DNA from: Rhizobacter sp. Root1238
GTDB taxonomy: Bacteria; Pseudomonadota; Gammaproteobacteria; Burkholderiales; Burkholderiaceae_C
Direction: 5' to 3'
Length of the DNA: 64,000 bases
Assembly: GCF_001425825.1 (NCBI RefSeq)
Contig: NZ_LMDM01000048.1
Coordinates: 302,321-366,320, forward strand
This document shows, piece after piece, positions 14,420-26,113 of this stretch. Position numbers and translations under genes: made by a program. Within the stretch, counting starts at the first letter, position 1. Each line of letters starts with the position of its first letter. The notes under the pieces are model-generated. The model was given only the letters and a program-made list of their open reading frames with translations. It did no database searches and had not been told where the DNA came from.

Positions 14420-17404
14420 ATGACGCTGCTGCCCGTGCCGGCCCTGCGCCGCCGCCTCGACACGCTGCGGCTGTCGCTGCGCAGCATGCTGCTGCTGGTG
14501 CTGCTGCTGGCGGCGGTGCCGATCGCCGCGCTGATGTCGTGGCAGATCCTCGACGAGCTGCGCAGCGACGAGGCGCGGCGGCAGGCGCGGCTCGCGGCGG
14601 CGTCGACCGCGCTGTCGAAGGCGGTCGAGCGCGAACTCGAATCGTCGATCGACGCGCTGAACATCCTCGCGCTGTCCGACAGCCTGCGCAACCGCGACCT
14701 GGTCGCCTTCGAGCGCGGGCTGGCCGCGGCCGGCCAGCTGCGCGCCGCGTGGCAAGGCGCCTTCATCGCCGACGCCGACGGCACGCTGCGGCTGGACACC
14801 GCGTCGCCCGGCCGGCACGGGCGGCTGCGCATTCCGGACCTGCAGCGCGTCGGCCCCGGGCTCGGCGCGGTCGTCTCCGACCTCGTCACCGATCCGGTCA
14901 GCCGGCAGTACGCCACCGCGGTGATGGTGCCGCTGCCGGCGATGCGGCCGGACCCGTCGGCGCACGATGCACCGCGCCAGGTGCTCGGCGTCTGGATCCC
15001 GGTGCGCACCTGGCAGTCGCTGCTCGTGCATGCGGTGCCGCTGGACGCCGGCATCAGCACGCTGTGCGACGGCCAGGGCCGGGCCATCGCCCGCAGCGAG
15101 GCGCCGGAGCGCTTCGTCGCCCGCCCGATGTGCCGCGGCGACATCGAGCCCGAGGTCGTGCGGCTGCCGCAGCAGGAGATCGGCGAGGCCTACGTCGCGC
15201 AGCGGCAGGTCGCCGGCAGCGGCTGGCGCGTGATGGTGTCGAACGCAGCGATCCCGTTGGAGCAGGCGCAGCGTGCCGCGGTCGGCACCGCGCTCGCGAC
15301 GGTCGCGGCCTGCCTGCTGCTCGGCTGGTCGATCGCGCTGCTGATGGCGCGGCGCATCACGCGCCCGCTGCAGCGGCTGGCCGCCGGGCTCGACGTCGAC
15401 CCGGCGCCCGGCCCGCAGGTGCGCGAGATCGAGGCGCTCGGCCGGGCGATGCGCGAGGCGCGCGAGCGCGACGACGCCGCGCGCGCCGAGCTGGAGCGGC
15501 GCGCCGAGGAGTTCGAGACGCTGTTCACCTGCACGCCGGTCGGGCTGGCGTTCGCGCACGATGTCGACTGCCGGCTCGTCACGCACAACGCCGCGATGGA
15601 CCGGCTGTTCGGCCCGGCCCCGCGGGCCGGGCAGTCCGACGACAACGGCTGGCAGATGCTGCGCGACGGCCAGCCGCTGGCGCGCTGCGACTGGCCGCTG
15701 TGCGTCGCGGCGCGCACCGGCGAGCCGGTCGAGACGGCCGAGCTGGAGGTGCAGCTGCGCGACCGGCCGCGCCAGCGCGTGATCGCGAGTGCGATGCCGC
15801 TACGCGACGACGACGGCCGCCCGCGCGGTGCGATCGGCGCGCTGGTCGACATCAGCGAACAGGTGCGCACCGAGCACGAGCTGCTTCAGGCCAACGGGCG
15901 CCTGCGCGAGAGCCAGCGGCTGGTGGTGCTGGCGCAGGAGGTCGGCGAGATCGGCTTCTTCGAGTACCACGTGGCGCAGGACCTGCTGACCTGGACGCCC
16001 GGCCAGGCCCGGCTGCTCGGCCGCGACGGCACGGTGTCCGCCAGCGCGCTGGCCGAGATGCTGGCCCTGGTGCACGACGACGACCGGCACGGGATGGAGC
16101 TGCTGCTGCTGCGGGCCTTCGCGGCACGCCGCGCGAGCGAGAACCTGGAATACCGCGTCACGCTGCCGGACGGCCGCGAGCGCTGGATCTCGACCCGCGT
16201 CGCGATCAGCTACGCCGACGACGGCCGCGCCTGCCACCTGCTGGGCGTCAGCATCGACGTCAGCGACCGGCGCCGCGTCGAGCAGGCCAACGTCGCGCTG
16301 ATGGCGCACGAGCAGCAGGCGCGCGAGAAGGCCGAGGCGGTCAGCCGGGCGAAGGACGAGCTGCTCGCGATGCTGGGCCACGAACTGCGCAACCCGCTCG
16401 GCGCGATCTCGTCGGCGGCCGAAGTGCTGGCCGGCCGGCCGGCGCCGGCGCTGGTCGCGAGCGCCTGCGAGATCATCGGGCGCCAGACCCGCCACCTGAC
16501 GCGGCTGATGGCCGAGATGCTGGACACCACCCGGCTGATGTCCGGCCAGATGACGCTGGTGCGGCAGGTCTGCGAGCTGGCGCCGCTGGTGCAATCGGCG
16601 CTGGCGCCGCTGCAGGCCGCTGCGGCCGCCAGCGGCCACCGGTTCGAACTGGCGCTGGACGACGCCTGGGCCGAGGTCGACCCGGTGCGCATCGAGCAGG
16701 TGGTCTCGCAACTGGTCGCCAACGCGCTGACCTACACGCCGCGCGGCACCACGGTGCGGATCGGGCTGGCGAGCGACAGCGGCGAGGCGGTGCTGCGGGT
16801 CTGCGACAACGGCCCCGGCATCGCGCCCGAACTGCTGCCGCGCATCTTCGACCTGTTCGCGCAGGGCGAGCGCCGCAGCGACCGGCGCGACGGCGGGCTC
16901 GGCCTCGGGCTGACGGTGGCCAAGCGCCTGGTCGAGCTGCATGGCGGCACGATCGGCGTCGACACCGGCGCCGACGGCAGCTGCTTCGAGGTGCGGCTGC
17001 GCGGCGTGCCGGCGCCGCCCTCCGGCGCACCCGCGTGGCGCCCGCCGGTCGCTGCGCGCCGCGTGCTGGTGATCGAGGACAACCCCGACGCGCTGGCCGC
17101 GCTCAGCAACCTGCTGAGCGTCGACGGCCACGAGGTGCTGTCGGAAAGCGACGGCGGCGCCGGGCTGGCCGCGCTGCTGGCCCAGCGGCCCGACCTCGTC
17201 ATCGTCGACATCGGCCTGCCGACGCTCGACGGCCTGCAGATCGCCCGCCATGCGCGGGCGAGGGGCTACCCGGGCCGCATGGTCGCGCTGACCGGCTATG
17301 GTCGCGAGGACGACGTGCGGCGCTCGCTGAAGGCGGGCTTCGACGCCCACCTCGTGAAGCCGGTGCATGGCGAGCAGCTGCGCCGGCAGCTGAGCGAAAC
17401 CTGA
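14420..17404 (+). CDS. Membrane-bound hybrid sensor histidine kinase
   Basis: This sensor has 994 residues. A membrane segment at about 24-42, a periplasmic sensing region and a second membrane segment at about 292-310 are followed by a HAMP-like stretch (RRITRPLQRLAAGLD). Two PAS domains come next (about 365-490 and 510-625), then a HisKA domain with His654 in MLGHELRNPLG. A full ATPase domain (N-box VANALTYTPRG, DNGPGI, GLGLGLTVAK) follows, and a C-terminal receiver has phospho-acceptor Asp930 in IVDIGLPTLDG and LVKPVHG. The gene is divergent from rpoN and followed after 28 bases by an NtrC-type regulator, its likely partner. It could also phosphorylate the receiver on the ABC exporter. No clear ribosome site precedes the ATG. 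Confidence 0.92.
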   Translation: MTLLPVPALRRRLDTLRLSLRSMLLLVLLLAAVPIAALMSWQILDELRSDEARRQARLAAASTALSKAVERELESSIDALNILALSDSLRNRDLVAFERGLAAAGQLRAAWQGAFIADADGTLRLDTASPGRHGRLRIPDLQRVGPGLGAVVSDLVTDPVSRQYATAVMVPLPAMRPDPSAHDAPRQVLGVWIPVRTWQSLLVHAVPLDAGISTLCDGQGRAIARSEAPERFVARPMCRGDIEPEVVRLPQQEIGEAYVAQRQVAGSGWRVMVSNAAIPLEQAQRAAVGTALATVAACLLLGWSIALLMARRITRPLQRLAAGLDVDPAPGPQVREIEALGRAMREARERDDAARAELERRAEEFETLFTCTPVGLAFAHDVDCRLVTHNAAMDRLFGPAPRAGQSDDNGWQMLRDGQPLARCDWPLCVAARTGEPVETAELEVQLRDRPRQRVIASAMPLRDDDGRPRGAIGALVDISEQVRTEHELLQANGRLRESQRLVVLAQEVGEIGFFEYHVAQDLLTWTPGQARLLGRDGTVSASALAEMLALVHDDDRHGMELLLLRAFAARRASENLEYRVTLPDGRERWISTRVAISYADDGRACHLLGVSIDVSDRRRVEQANVALMAHEQQAREKAEAVSRAKDELLAMLGHELRNPLGAISSAAEVLAGRPAPALVASACEIIGRQTRHLTRLMAEMLDTTRLMSGQMTLVRQVCELAPLVQSALAPLQAAAAASGHRFELALDDAWAEVDPVRIEQVVSQLVANALTYTPRGTTVRIGLASDSGEAVLRVCDNGPGIAPELLPRIFDLFAQGERRSDRRDGGLGLGLTVAKRLVELHGGTIGVDTGADGSCFEVRLRGVPAPPSGAPAWRPPVAARRVLVIEDNPDALAALSNLLSVDGHEVLSESDGGAGLAALLAQRPDLVIVDIGLPTLDGLQIARHARARGYPGRMVALTGYGREDDVRRSLKAGFDAHLVKPVHGEQLRRQLSET

Positions 17405-17432
17405 CGCGAAACTCCAGAAAGGGACGCAACGA

Positions 17433-18800
<1,368 letters not shown>

Positions 18801-18812
18801 GGCCGGCGCCGC

Positions 18813-19880
18813 TCATTCCGGCGGCGGCGGGGGCGCCGGGGGCGGCCGCGCCGGCTGCTGCAGCAGCTTGCGCAGCGTGGCGGCCTGGCGTTGGGCGCTC
18901 AACGCAGCGCTGGCCAGCCGCGCGCTCTCGGCCGGGTCGCTTCCGCGTTGTTCGTTCGCGCCCTGCGCGAGCAGCGCCTCCTTCTCCTGCAATGCACGCA
19001 GCGCCGCCCACAGGGCTTCGTCGACGCTTTCCGACAAGGCCAGCTGCAGGCTGCGTTCGGTGAACGCGTGGCCGGTGTGGCAGCGCAGGCGCCGCGGCAC
19101 GACGTCGCGCAGCTCCCACAGCCCGCCATGGCACTCCGGGCAGGTGAACATCGACGGCTGCCCGACCGCCCGCAGGTGCTCGGTGAAATTGCCGGTGCCC
19201 AGCATGAGCGCCTGCTCATGCACGAGGCGTTGCTGGGTGGGCGACATCGCGGCGTACTCCTTCGTCCTGCCGTGGTTCGTGCCATTCCCGGTCAACGCAG
19301 CGGCAACATTGACCGGCGCGCCGGCCAGCGCCGTCAGCAGCGGCGCCATCGCCGCCAGCGGCACGCAGTGGTCCACCGGCACATGGCGCAGCGCGCTGGC
19401 CGGCATGCCGGGTTCGACCGCATCGGCCGGGTCCTGCACGACGGCGGTGCCGCCCATCGCCTTGATGGCCTGCAGCCCGGCCGTGCCGTCGTCCAGCGTG
19501 CCGGTCAGCACCACGCCGATCGCCGCCGGGCCGAATTCGAGGGCCGCCGACCTGAACAGCGGGTCGATCGCCGGCCGCGTGTGGTTCTCCTTCGCACTGC
19601 GGGTCAACTCGATGCGTCCGCCGACCAGCACCATGTGCTCGTCCGACGGCGCCACCCGGACCGTGCCGGCCCGCGGCGCCTCGCCGTGCCGGCCGAAGGC
19701 CACGTCGAGCGGGCAGCGCAGCGACAGCAGCTCCGCCAGGGTGCTGCGGTGCACGCCGATGTGCAGCACCACCAGCACCGCGGCCGGAAAGTCCTTCGGC
19801 AGCCCGGCGGTCAGTTCGGTCAGCGCGGCGACCCCACCCGCCGAAGCGCCGATCAACACGATGCGGGAGGGTGGCGTCAT
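18813..19880 (-). CDS. CheB-type methylesterase domain protein with zinc-ribbon-like tail
   Basis: This protein has 355 residues. A CheB catalytic domain without a receiver has Ser in GASAGGV, His in VVLHIGVH and Asp in LTGTLDDGTAGL, the expected triad. A four-ligand C-x2-C...C-x2-H segment (CPECHGGLWE, then CHTGH) and a helical, Gln/Ala-rich, proline-ended tail follow. Stand-alone CheB-like proteins with this tail are common. An ATG start at 19880 is chosen. A GTG at 19928 would add 16 residues without family similarity, and neither start has a well-placed ribosome site. It is convergent with the NtrC gene and divergent from a CheB-CheR hybrid. Confidence 0.85.
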   Translation of the reverse strand: MTPPSRIVLIGASAGGVAALTELTAGLPKDFPAAVLVVLHIGVHRSTLAELLSLRCPLDVAFGRHGEAPRAGTVRVAPSDEHMVLVGGRIELTRSAKENHTRPAIDPLFRSAALEFGPAAIGVVLTGTLDDGTAGLQAIKAMGGTAVVQDPADAVEPGMPASALRHVPVDHCVPLAAMAPLLTALAGAPVNVAAALTGNGTNHGRTKEYAAMSPTQQRLVHEQALMLGTGNFTEHLRAVGQPSMFTCPECHGGLWELRDVVPRRLRCHTGHAFTERSLQLALSESVDEALWAALRALQEKEALLAQGANEQRGSDPAESARLASAALSAQRQAATLRKLLQQPARPPPAPPPPPE

Positions 19881-20003
19881 GCCGGAGCCGGGGCAAACGG
19901 CGCTCCTCCTCTTTTTGCGGGTCGCCACCGGTCGTTTTGACGTCCGGCTGACGTAGCATCATCGATTCGCGTCGAGTCGCGGATGCAGCACAAGGGACAT
20001 CAC

Positions 20004-23000
20004 ATGCAAGACCTCGGGCCGGACCACGCCGAAGAGGAAGCGGGCACGGAACTCTCGGACGGCATTGCGCCGGGAGACGACCGGTTGCCGGTGATCGGCC
20101 TGGGCGGTTCGGCCGGCGGCATTCCGGCGCTGACGGCGTTCTTCCGCACCGTGCCGCCCAACCCGGGCGCCGCGTTCGTCGTGATCCTGCACCTGTCGCC
20201 CGAGCACGAGAGCACGCTGGCCGAGCTGCTGCAGCGCCACACCTCGCTGCGCGTGGTGCAGGTGCGCGAGACGGTGCAGATCGAGGCCGACACCGTCTAC
20301 GTGATCGCGCCGCGCAACGCACTGCGCATGGTCGACGAGACGCTGCAGCCGGGCAAGCTGCCGGTGGAGCGCAGCGGGTCGATCGCGGTCGACCTGTTCT
20401 TCCGCACGCTGGCCGACACGCACGGCCCGCAGGCGGTCGCAGTGGTGCTGTCGGGCGCCGACAGCGACGGCGCGATCGGCATCAAGCGCATCAAGGAGCG
20501 CGGCGGGCTGGCCATCGCGCAGGACCCCGACGAAGCCGAGCACCCGGGCATGCCGCTCGCGGCGATCGCGACCGGCATGGTCGACTGGGTGCTGCCGGTC
20601 GCCGACATCGCGCAACGGGTGCTCGACTACGCCCGGCTCGCATCGCAGCTGCACCTGCCGCCCGAACAGGGCGAGGCGGCCTTGCCGAACGCGCCGAACC
20701 TGAACGGCGAGGCCGAGCTGCGCGACGTGCTGAGCTTTCTGCGCACCCGCACCGGCCGCGATTTCTCGAACTACAAGCGCGCGACCATCCTGCGCCGCAT
20801 CGCGCGGCGAATGATGGTCAATGGCGTGCACGAACTGGCGGACTACATGCGCTGCCTGCGCACGCTGCCCGGCGAAGCCGGCGCGCTGCTGCAGGACCTG
20901 CTGATCAGCGTCACCAACTTCTTCCGCGACGCCGACTGCTTCACGGCGCTGGAGATGCACATCCCGCACCTGTTCCAGCACAAGACGCCGAACGACTCGG
21001 TGCGCGTCTGGGTGGCGGCCTGCGCGACCGGCGAAGAGGCCTACTCGATCGCGATCCTGCTGGCCGAGCAGGCCCGCAGGCTCAGCTCGCCGCCGGCGAT
21101 CCAGATCTTCGCGACCGACCTCGACGAAGAGGCGATCCGCGTCGCGCGCGACGGCGTCTACCCGCTGTCGATCTCGGCCGACGTGTCGGAAGAGCGGCTG
21201 CGGACCTTCTTCACGAAGGAGCACCGCGGCTACCGCGTGCGGCGCGAACTGCGCGAGATGGTGCTGTTCGCGGCGCACGACCTGCTGAAGGATTCGCCGT
21301 TCTCGCGGCTCAGCCTGATGTCGTGCCGCAACCTGCTGATCTACCTGAACCGCGAAGCGCAGCACCGGGTGTTCGAGACCGCGCACTTCGCGCTGCTGCC
21401 CGAAGGCCGGCTGTTCCTCGGTGCCTCGGAGACGGTGGAAGACGACAGCCCGTACTTCTTCACGCTCGACAAGAAGCACCGCATCCATGCGCCGCGGCCG
21501 GTGTCGCGCGCAACCATGCCGGTGCCGAGCGGGGCCGGCACCATCGCCCGGGCGCTGGAGCTGCAGAGCGCGGCGCGCGGCGGCCCGGTGATCCCGACCG
21601 GCGGCGCGTTCCCGCGCGAACCGCACGTCGAACGCCCGCCGGCCGATGCGAACGGCCGCTCGATCTCGTGGGCCGAGCTGCATTTCAAGATGATCGAGAT
21701 GCTGGCCGCACCGTCGATCCTGATCGACGCGCAGCACGAGATCGTCCACCTGTCGGACAGCGCCGGTCGGCTGTTGCAGTTCGCCGGCGGCGAACCGAGC
21801 CGCAACCTGCTGCGCGCCATCCACCCGGCACTGCGCGTCGAGCTGCGGGCCGCGCTGTACAAGGCGGCGCTCGGCAACGAGCGCAGCACCGTGCCGGCGC
21901 TGACGGTCGACCTCGACGGCGTGGAGGTCGCGGTGCGCATCGGCGTGCAGCCGATGACCCAGGTGGTCCCCGGCATGATGCTGGTGCTGCTCGACACGGT
22001 ACCGCTCGACGAGATCGTCGAGCCGGCGCAGCGCCCGCCGGTGCCGGTCGAGCCCGACCCGTTGTCGCACCACCTCGACCGCGAACTGGTGCGGCTGAAG
22101 GCCCACCTGCGCGACACCGTCGAGCAGTACGAGGCCTCGACCGAGGAGCTGAAGGCCAGCAACGAAGAACTGCAGGCGATGAACGAGGAGTTGCGCTCGG
22201 CCAGCGAGGAGCTCGAGACCAGCCGCGAGGAACTGCAGTCGATCAACGAGGAACTGACCACCGTCAACCACGAGCTGAAGGCCAAGGTCGACGAGCTCGG
22301 CCATGCCAACAGCGACATGCAGAACCTGATGGACGCGACGGCCATCGCCACCGTGTTCCTCGACCGCGACCTGCGCATCACCCGCTACACGCCGTCGGCC
22401 GTCGAGCTGTTCAACCTGATCCCGACCGACGTCGGCCGCCCGCTGGCGCACCTGACCAACCACCTGAACTACCCGACGCTCGACACCGACGCGCGGCGCG
22501 TGCTGCAGGGGCTGATCCCGATCGAGCGCGAGGTCGACGACACGCGCCAGCACTGGTACCTGGTGCGCATGCTGCCGTACCGCACGCTGGACGACCGCAT
22601 CGCCGGCATCGTGCTGACGCTGGTCGACGTGACCGAGCGCAAGCGCGGCGAGACGGCGCTGAGCGCGACCGAGGAACGGCTGCGCCTGGTGGTGGACAGC
22701 GCGGTCGAGTACGCCATCTTCTCGATGGACCTGCAGCGCCGCGTGACCTCGTGGAACGCCGGTGCCCAGCGGCTGCTGGGCTTCTCGGAGGAAGAGATCC
22801 TCGGCCAGAGCTGCGACGTGATCTTCACCGAGGAAGACCGCGCGACGGGGGCGCCGGAGCACGAGGCCGCCACCGCGCTGAGCGAGGGCCGCGCGCGCGA
22901 CGAGCGCACCCACCAGCGCAAGGACGGCGAACGCTTCTGGGCCAGCGGCGTGATGACGCCGATGCACGACGAGGCCGGCAACGCGATCGGCCTGGTGAAG

Positions 23001-24233
23001 GTGCTGCGCGACCAGACCGCCGAACGGGCGTCCACCGACGCACTGGCGCAGGGCCGCATGGAGTTGCTGCAGGCGCTCGAGGAGAAGGAGAAGGCGCGGC
23101 TCGAACTGGAAGCCGCGGATGCCGCGAAGGACCGCTTCCTCGCGGTGCTGTCGCACGAACTGCGCAACCCGCTGGCGTCGATCGCCGGCGCGTCGGAGAC
23201 GCTGGCGGTTGCGCCGCCGCGCGGCGACCCGCAATCGCGCGCGATCCGCATCCTGCGCCAGCAGGTCGGCAGCATGCGCGACCTGCTGGACGACCTGCTC
23301 GACCTGTCGCGGCTGCGGCTCGGGCGCTTCGCGATGTCGCAGCGGCGCGTCGCGTTGCGCGGCATCGTCGACGCGGCGGTCGAGACGGCCCACAGCGAGA
23401 TCGAGAACCGCCGGCACGCGTTGACGGTCGAGCTGCCGGCCCGCCCGGTGGTGCTGAACGCAGACCCGTCGCGCCTGAGCCAGGTGCTGTCGAACCTGCT
23501 GATCAACGCGGCCAAGTACACCGAGGACGGCGGCCGCATCGCACTGGTCGCCCGCACCGACGGCACGGAGCTGGTGCTGACCGTCACCGACAACGGCCGC
23601 GGCCTCGACGAGAAGGCGACGGTGTCGATGTTCGACATGTTCTGGCAGAGCGAGGTGCAGACCCGCAGTGCGCACAGCATGGGCATCGGCCTGTCGCTGG
23701 TGCGCAGCATCGTGCAGATGCACGGCGGCACGGTCACGGCGCGCAGCGCCGGCCCCGGCCACGGCAGCGAGTTCACCGTGCGGTTGCCGCTGGCGCCGAC
23801 CGGCGACGACATCGCGGTCGACGAGGACATCTCGCCGCTCTACGACGAGGGCGAGGTCACGGTGCCGCGGCGCGTGGTGATCGCCGACGACAACGAGGAC
23901 GCTCCCTGGTCGCTCGCGACGCTGCTGCAGACCGACGGCCACGACGTGGCCTCGGCGGCCAACGGCGCCGACGCGTTGGCGCTGATCACCGAGCAGCGCC
24001 CCGACGTGGCACTGCTCGACATCGCGATGCCCGGACTGGACGGTTTCGAGGTGGCGCGGCGCGTGCGCGGCGAGGACTGGGGCCGCACGATGCTGCTGAT
24101 CGCGTCCACCGGCTGGGGCGGCGAGTCCGACCGGCAGGCCTCGTCGGCGGCCGGCTTCGATGCGCACCTGGTGAAGCCGATCGACATCGGCCGACTGAAG
24201 GAACTGATCGCGCGCTGGCGGCCGGCGGAGTGA
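20004..24233 (+). CDS. CheB-CheR-PAS-histidine kinase-receiver hybrid
   Basis: This signalling protein has 1,409 residues. Its order is a CheB domain (Ser36 in GGSAGG, LSGADSDGAIG), a CheR methyltransferase (about 240-500; TNFFRD, VAACATGEEAYSIA), a long coiled coil of EEL repeats (about 695-765), two PAS domains, a HisKA domain with His1051 in LSHELRNPL, an ATPase domain (DNGRGLD), and a receiver with Asp1339 in LLDIAMPGLDG. One linker residue of the receiver is odd: the conserved Thr/Ser before the Lys region reads IASTGWGG. The ATG at 20004 has AAGGGA six bases upstream; an earlier in-frame ATG at 19983 has none. There are no chemoreceptors nearby, so its role is probably in general sensory signalling. 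Confidence 0.93.
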   Translation: MQDLGPDHAEEEAGTELSDGIAPGDDRLPVIGLGGSAGGIPALTAFFRTVPPNPGAAFVVILHLSPEHESTLAELLQRHTSLRVVQVRETVQIEADTVYVIAPRNALRMVDETLQPGKLPVERSGSIAVDLFFRTLADTHGPQAVAVVLSGADSDGAIGIKRIKERGGLAIAQDPDEAEHPGMPLAAIATGMVDWVLPVADIAQRVLDYARLASQLHLPPEQGEAALPNAPNLNGEAELRDVLSFLRTRTGRDFSNYKRATILRRIARRMMVNGVHELADYMRCLRTLPGEAGALLQDLLISVTNFFRDADCFTALEMHIPHLFQHKTPNDSVRVWVAACATGEEAYSIAILLAEQARRLSSPPAIQIFATDLDEEAIRVARDGVYPLSISADVSEERLRTFFTKEHRGYRVRRELREMVLFAAHDLLKDSPFSRLSLMSCRNLLIYLNREAQHRVFETAHFALLPEGRLFLGASETVEDDSPYFFTLDKKHRIHAPRPVSRATMPVPSGAGTIARALELQSAARGGPVIPTGGAFPREPHVERPPADANGRSISWAELHFKMIEMLAAPSILIDAQHEIVHLSDSAGRLLQFAGGEPSRNLLRAIHPALRVELRAALYKAALGNERSTVPALTVDLDGVEVAVRIGVQPMTQVVPGMMLVLLDTVPLDEIVEPAQRPPVPVEPDPLSHHLDRELVRLKAHLRDTVEQYEASTEELKASNEELQAMNEELRSASEELETSREELQSINEELTTVNHELKAKVDELGHANSDMQNLMDATAIATVFLDRDLRITRYTPSAVELFNLIPTDVGRPLAHLTNHLNYPTLDTDARRVLQGLIPIEREVDDTRQHWYLVRMLPYRTLDDRIAGIVLTLVDVTERKRGETALSATEERLRLVVDSAVEYAIFSMDLQRRVTSWNAGAQRLLGFSEEEILGQSCDVIFTEEDRATGAPEHEAATALSEGRARDERTHQRKDGERFWASGVMTPMHDEAGNAIGLVKVLRDQTAERASTDALAQGRMELLQALEEKEKARLELEAADAAKDRFLAVLSHELRNPLASIAGASETLAVAPPRGDPQSRAIRILRQQVGSMRDLLDDLLDLSRLRLGRFAMSQRRVALRGIVDAAVETAHSEIENRRHALTVELPARPVVLNADPSRLSQVLSNLLINAAKYTEDGGRIALVARTDGTELVLTVTDNGRGLDEKATVSMFDMFWQSEVQTRSAHSMGIGLSLVRSIVQMHGGTVTARSAGPGHGSEFTVRLPLAPTGDDIAVDEDISPLYDEGEVTVPRRVVIADDNEDAPWSLATLLQTDGHDVASAANGADALALITEQRPDVALLDIAMPGLDGFEVARRVRGEDWGRTMLLIASTGWGGESDRQASSAAGFDAHLVKPIDIGRLKELIARWRPAE

Positions 24234-24258
24234 ATGGCGCCGGCGCCGCGCCGACCGG

Positions 24259-26100
24259 TCAGCGCTGGTAGACCCGCACGTAGTCGACGTCCATGCGCTG
24301 CGGGAAGGTCGTCGCGCCGTTCGGCGCGCCCGGCCAGTTGCCGCCGACCGCGACGTTCAGCAGCAGGTGGAAGCGCTTGTCGAACGGCGCCGGGAACGCG
24401 CCGCCGCTCGACCACCACTGCGTCTGCGTGTTGTACAGCGTGCCGTCGACATAGTGGCGGATGACGCCCGCTTCCCACTCGACCGCGTAGACGTGGAAGT
24501 CGTTCAGGATGCTGGTCGCCGGCACGAAGGGCTTGCCCGAGTTGGTGTTGTTCGGCCAGCTGCCGCCGTAGTGCAGCGTGCCGTAGACGGTGTTGCCGCC
24601 GGCGGCGCCGGCATTCACCGCTTCCATGATGTCGATCTCGCCGCTGGCCGCCCAGCCGCCGTAGACCGAGTCGGACGGCAGCATCCAGAACGCCGGCCAC
24701 AGGCCCTGCCCGCCCGGCAGCTTGATGCGCGCTTCCATGCGGCCGTACAGCCAGTCGCCCTTGTTCAGCGTGCGCAGCCGCGCCGACGTGTAGTCGCGGC
24801 AGCCGTCGGTCGAGCAGAAGCGCTCCTTCAGCGCCTTGATGCTCAGCACGCCGTTGGCGACGGAGGCGTTCTCGGGCCGCGCGGTGTAGTACTGCAGTTC
24901 GTTGTTGCCGCCGCCGCCGCCGTTGACCTCGAAGCCCCACTTGTTGCCGTCGATCGTGCTGCCGTTGAACTCGTCCTGCCAGACCAGGCGCCAGCCGGCC
25001 GGCGGCTGCGTGGGCGGCTGGTTCGGCGTGGTGGTGTCGCCGCTGCCGGCCGAGAAGGCCCAGCGCTGGTTGGCCTGCGTGCCGGTGCAGTCCCACTGCT
25101 GCAGCTTGCCGCCCGACGCGGTGCTCCACTCGGCGACGTCCAGGCACTTGCCGCTGTGGCGCGCGACGACCTGGTAGCCGTCGGGCGTCGCGTTGACGAT
25201 GAAGCGCTGGTTGTCGCCGGCGGTGTCGGTCCACTGCGTCAGCAGCGCGCCGCTGGCGGTCGAGACGCCGGCGATGTCGAGCGACTGGTGGGTCTGCGCG
25301 TTCGAGAAGCGGTAGGCGCCGCCCTGCTCCGGCAGCACGTCGAACTTCTGCGTCTGCGCGCTGCTGCAGGTGGCCTGCACCGCCGGCGCACCGGCGGCCG
25401 TGCTGCCGCCCTGGATGTCGACGCACAGGTGCGAGTGATTCGAGCTGATCGTGTACTGCCCGACCGGCAGCGTGCCGCGGCCGGCCGTGCCCAGCGGGTA
25501 GAAGTGGTACTGCTGCGCGCCGCTGCCGTTGCAGCCCCATTGCTGGATGTTGGCGCCGTCGTTCAGCGACGCGCTGGCAACGTCGACGCACTTGCCGCTG
25601 TTGACGTTGGCCAGCACGTAGCGGTTGCCCTGCACGCGCTCGATGCGGAAGCGCTGCGCGTTGGTGCCGTTGTCGGTCCACTGCTGGACGTTGACGCCGT
25701 CGGCGGTGCCGGCCGACGCGACATCGACCGCCTTGCCGCTGCCGACGTTGACCAGCTTGTAGACGCCGGCCGACGGCTGCGAGACATCGAATGCCTGCGC
25801 CATGTTCGCGTTGCAAGTGGCCTGCTGGATGTTGCCGCCGTCGGCGGTGCTGGCCGCGGCGACGTCGACGCACTTGCCGCTGAGCGCATTGACGATCACG
25901 TAGCGGCCAACCGGCAGCGTCGCGGTGGAGACGCCGGCGGCGGCTTCGCGGTCGGCGCCTTGCGCGGCGGCATCGGCCTTGGCCGGCGACGCGCCGTCAT
26001 CCCCGCTGCCGCAGGCCGCGACGAGCGCCGCCGCGGCGATCGCCAGCGGCAGCAATGAAATCCGGTGGCCCGCCGTGCGTGCCGTGCTGTGCGTTGTCAT
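24259..26100 (-). CDS. Secreted GH16 endo-beta-glucanase-like lipoprotein with two ricin-type lectin domains
   Basis: The protein has 613 residues. A signal peptide ends in a lipobox (LVAACGSG), so it is probably an outer-membrane lipoprotein or released. Two RICIN beta-trefoil domains (about 45-180 and 185-335) each repeat the G-K-x-V/L-D-V and Q-x-W motifs. A Pro/Thr linker (TPNQPPTQPP) leads to a GH16 catalytic domain at about 350-613 with GEIDIMEAV (nucleophile Glu488, Asp490, acid/base Glu493). Family members with this domain order cut beta-1,3-glucans. The stop lies 25 bases from the convergent hybrid kinase. A GGGGGAG ribosome site precedes the ATG. Two LacI-type operator-like sites (26100-26113, 26283-26296) suggest induction by a sugar. 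Confidence 0.92.
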   Translation of the reverse strand: MTTHSTARTAGHRISLLPLAIAAAALVAACGSGDDGASPAKADAAAQGADREAAAGVSTATLPVGRYVIVNALSGKCVDVAAASTADGGNIQQATCNANMAQAFDVSQPSAGVYKLVNVGSGKAVDVASAGTADGVNVQQWTDNGTNAQRFRIERVQGNRYVLANVNSGKCVDVASASLNDGANIQQWGCNGSGAQQYHFYPLGTAGRGTLPVGQYTISSNHSHLCVDIQGGSTAAGAPAVQATCSSAQTQKFDVLPEQGGAYRFSNAQTHQSLDIAGVSTASGALLTQWTDTAGDNQRFIVNATPDGYQVVARHSGKCLDVAEWSTASGGKLQQWDCTGTQANQRWAFSAGSGDTTTPNQPPTQPPAGWRLVWQDEFNGSTIDGNKWGFEVNGGGGGNNELQYYTARPENASVANGVLSIKALKERFCSTDGCRDYTSARLRTLNKGDWLYGRMEARIKLPGGQGLWPAFWMLPSDSVYGGWAASGEIDIMEAVNAGAAGGNTVYGTLHYGGSWPNNTNSGKPFVPATSILNDFHVYAVEWEAGVIRHYVDGTLYNTQTQWWSSGGAFPAPFDKRFHLLLNVAVGGNWPGAPNGATTFPQRMDVDYVRVYQR

Positions 26101-26113
26101 GAAAGCGCTCTCC
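26100..26113. promoter_or_regulatory. Second LacI-type operator-like site over the GH16 start codon
   Basis: TGAAAGCGCTCTCC overlaps the GH16 ATG and leader. Its core AGCGCT is a perfect palindrome, extended by GAA/CTC as an imperfect twelve-base palindrome. It fits the class of CG-centred LacI-family sites and pairs with the better one at 26283. Confidence 0.35.
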
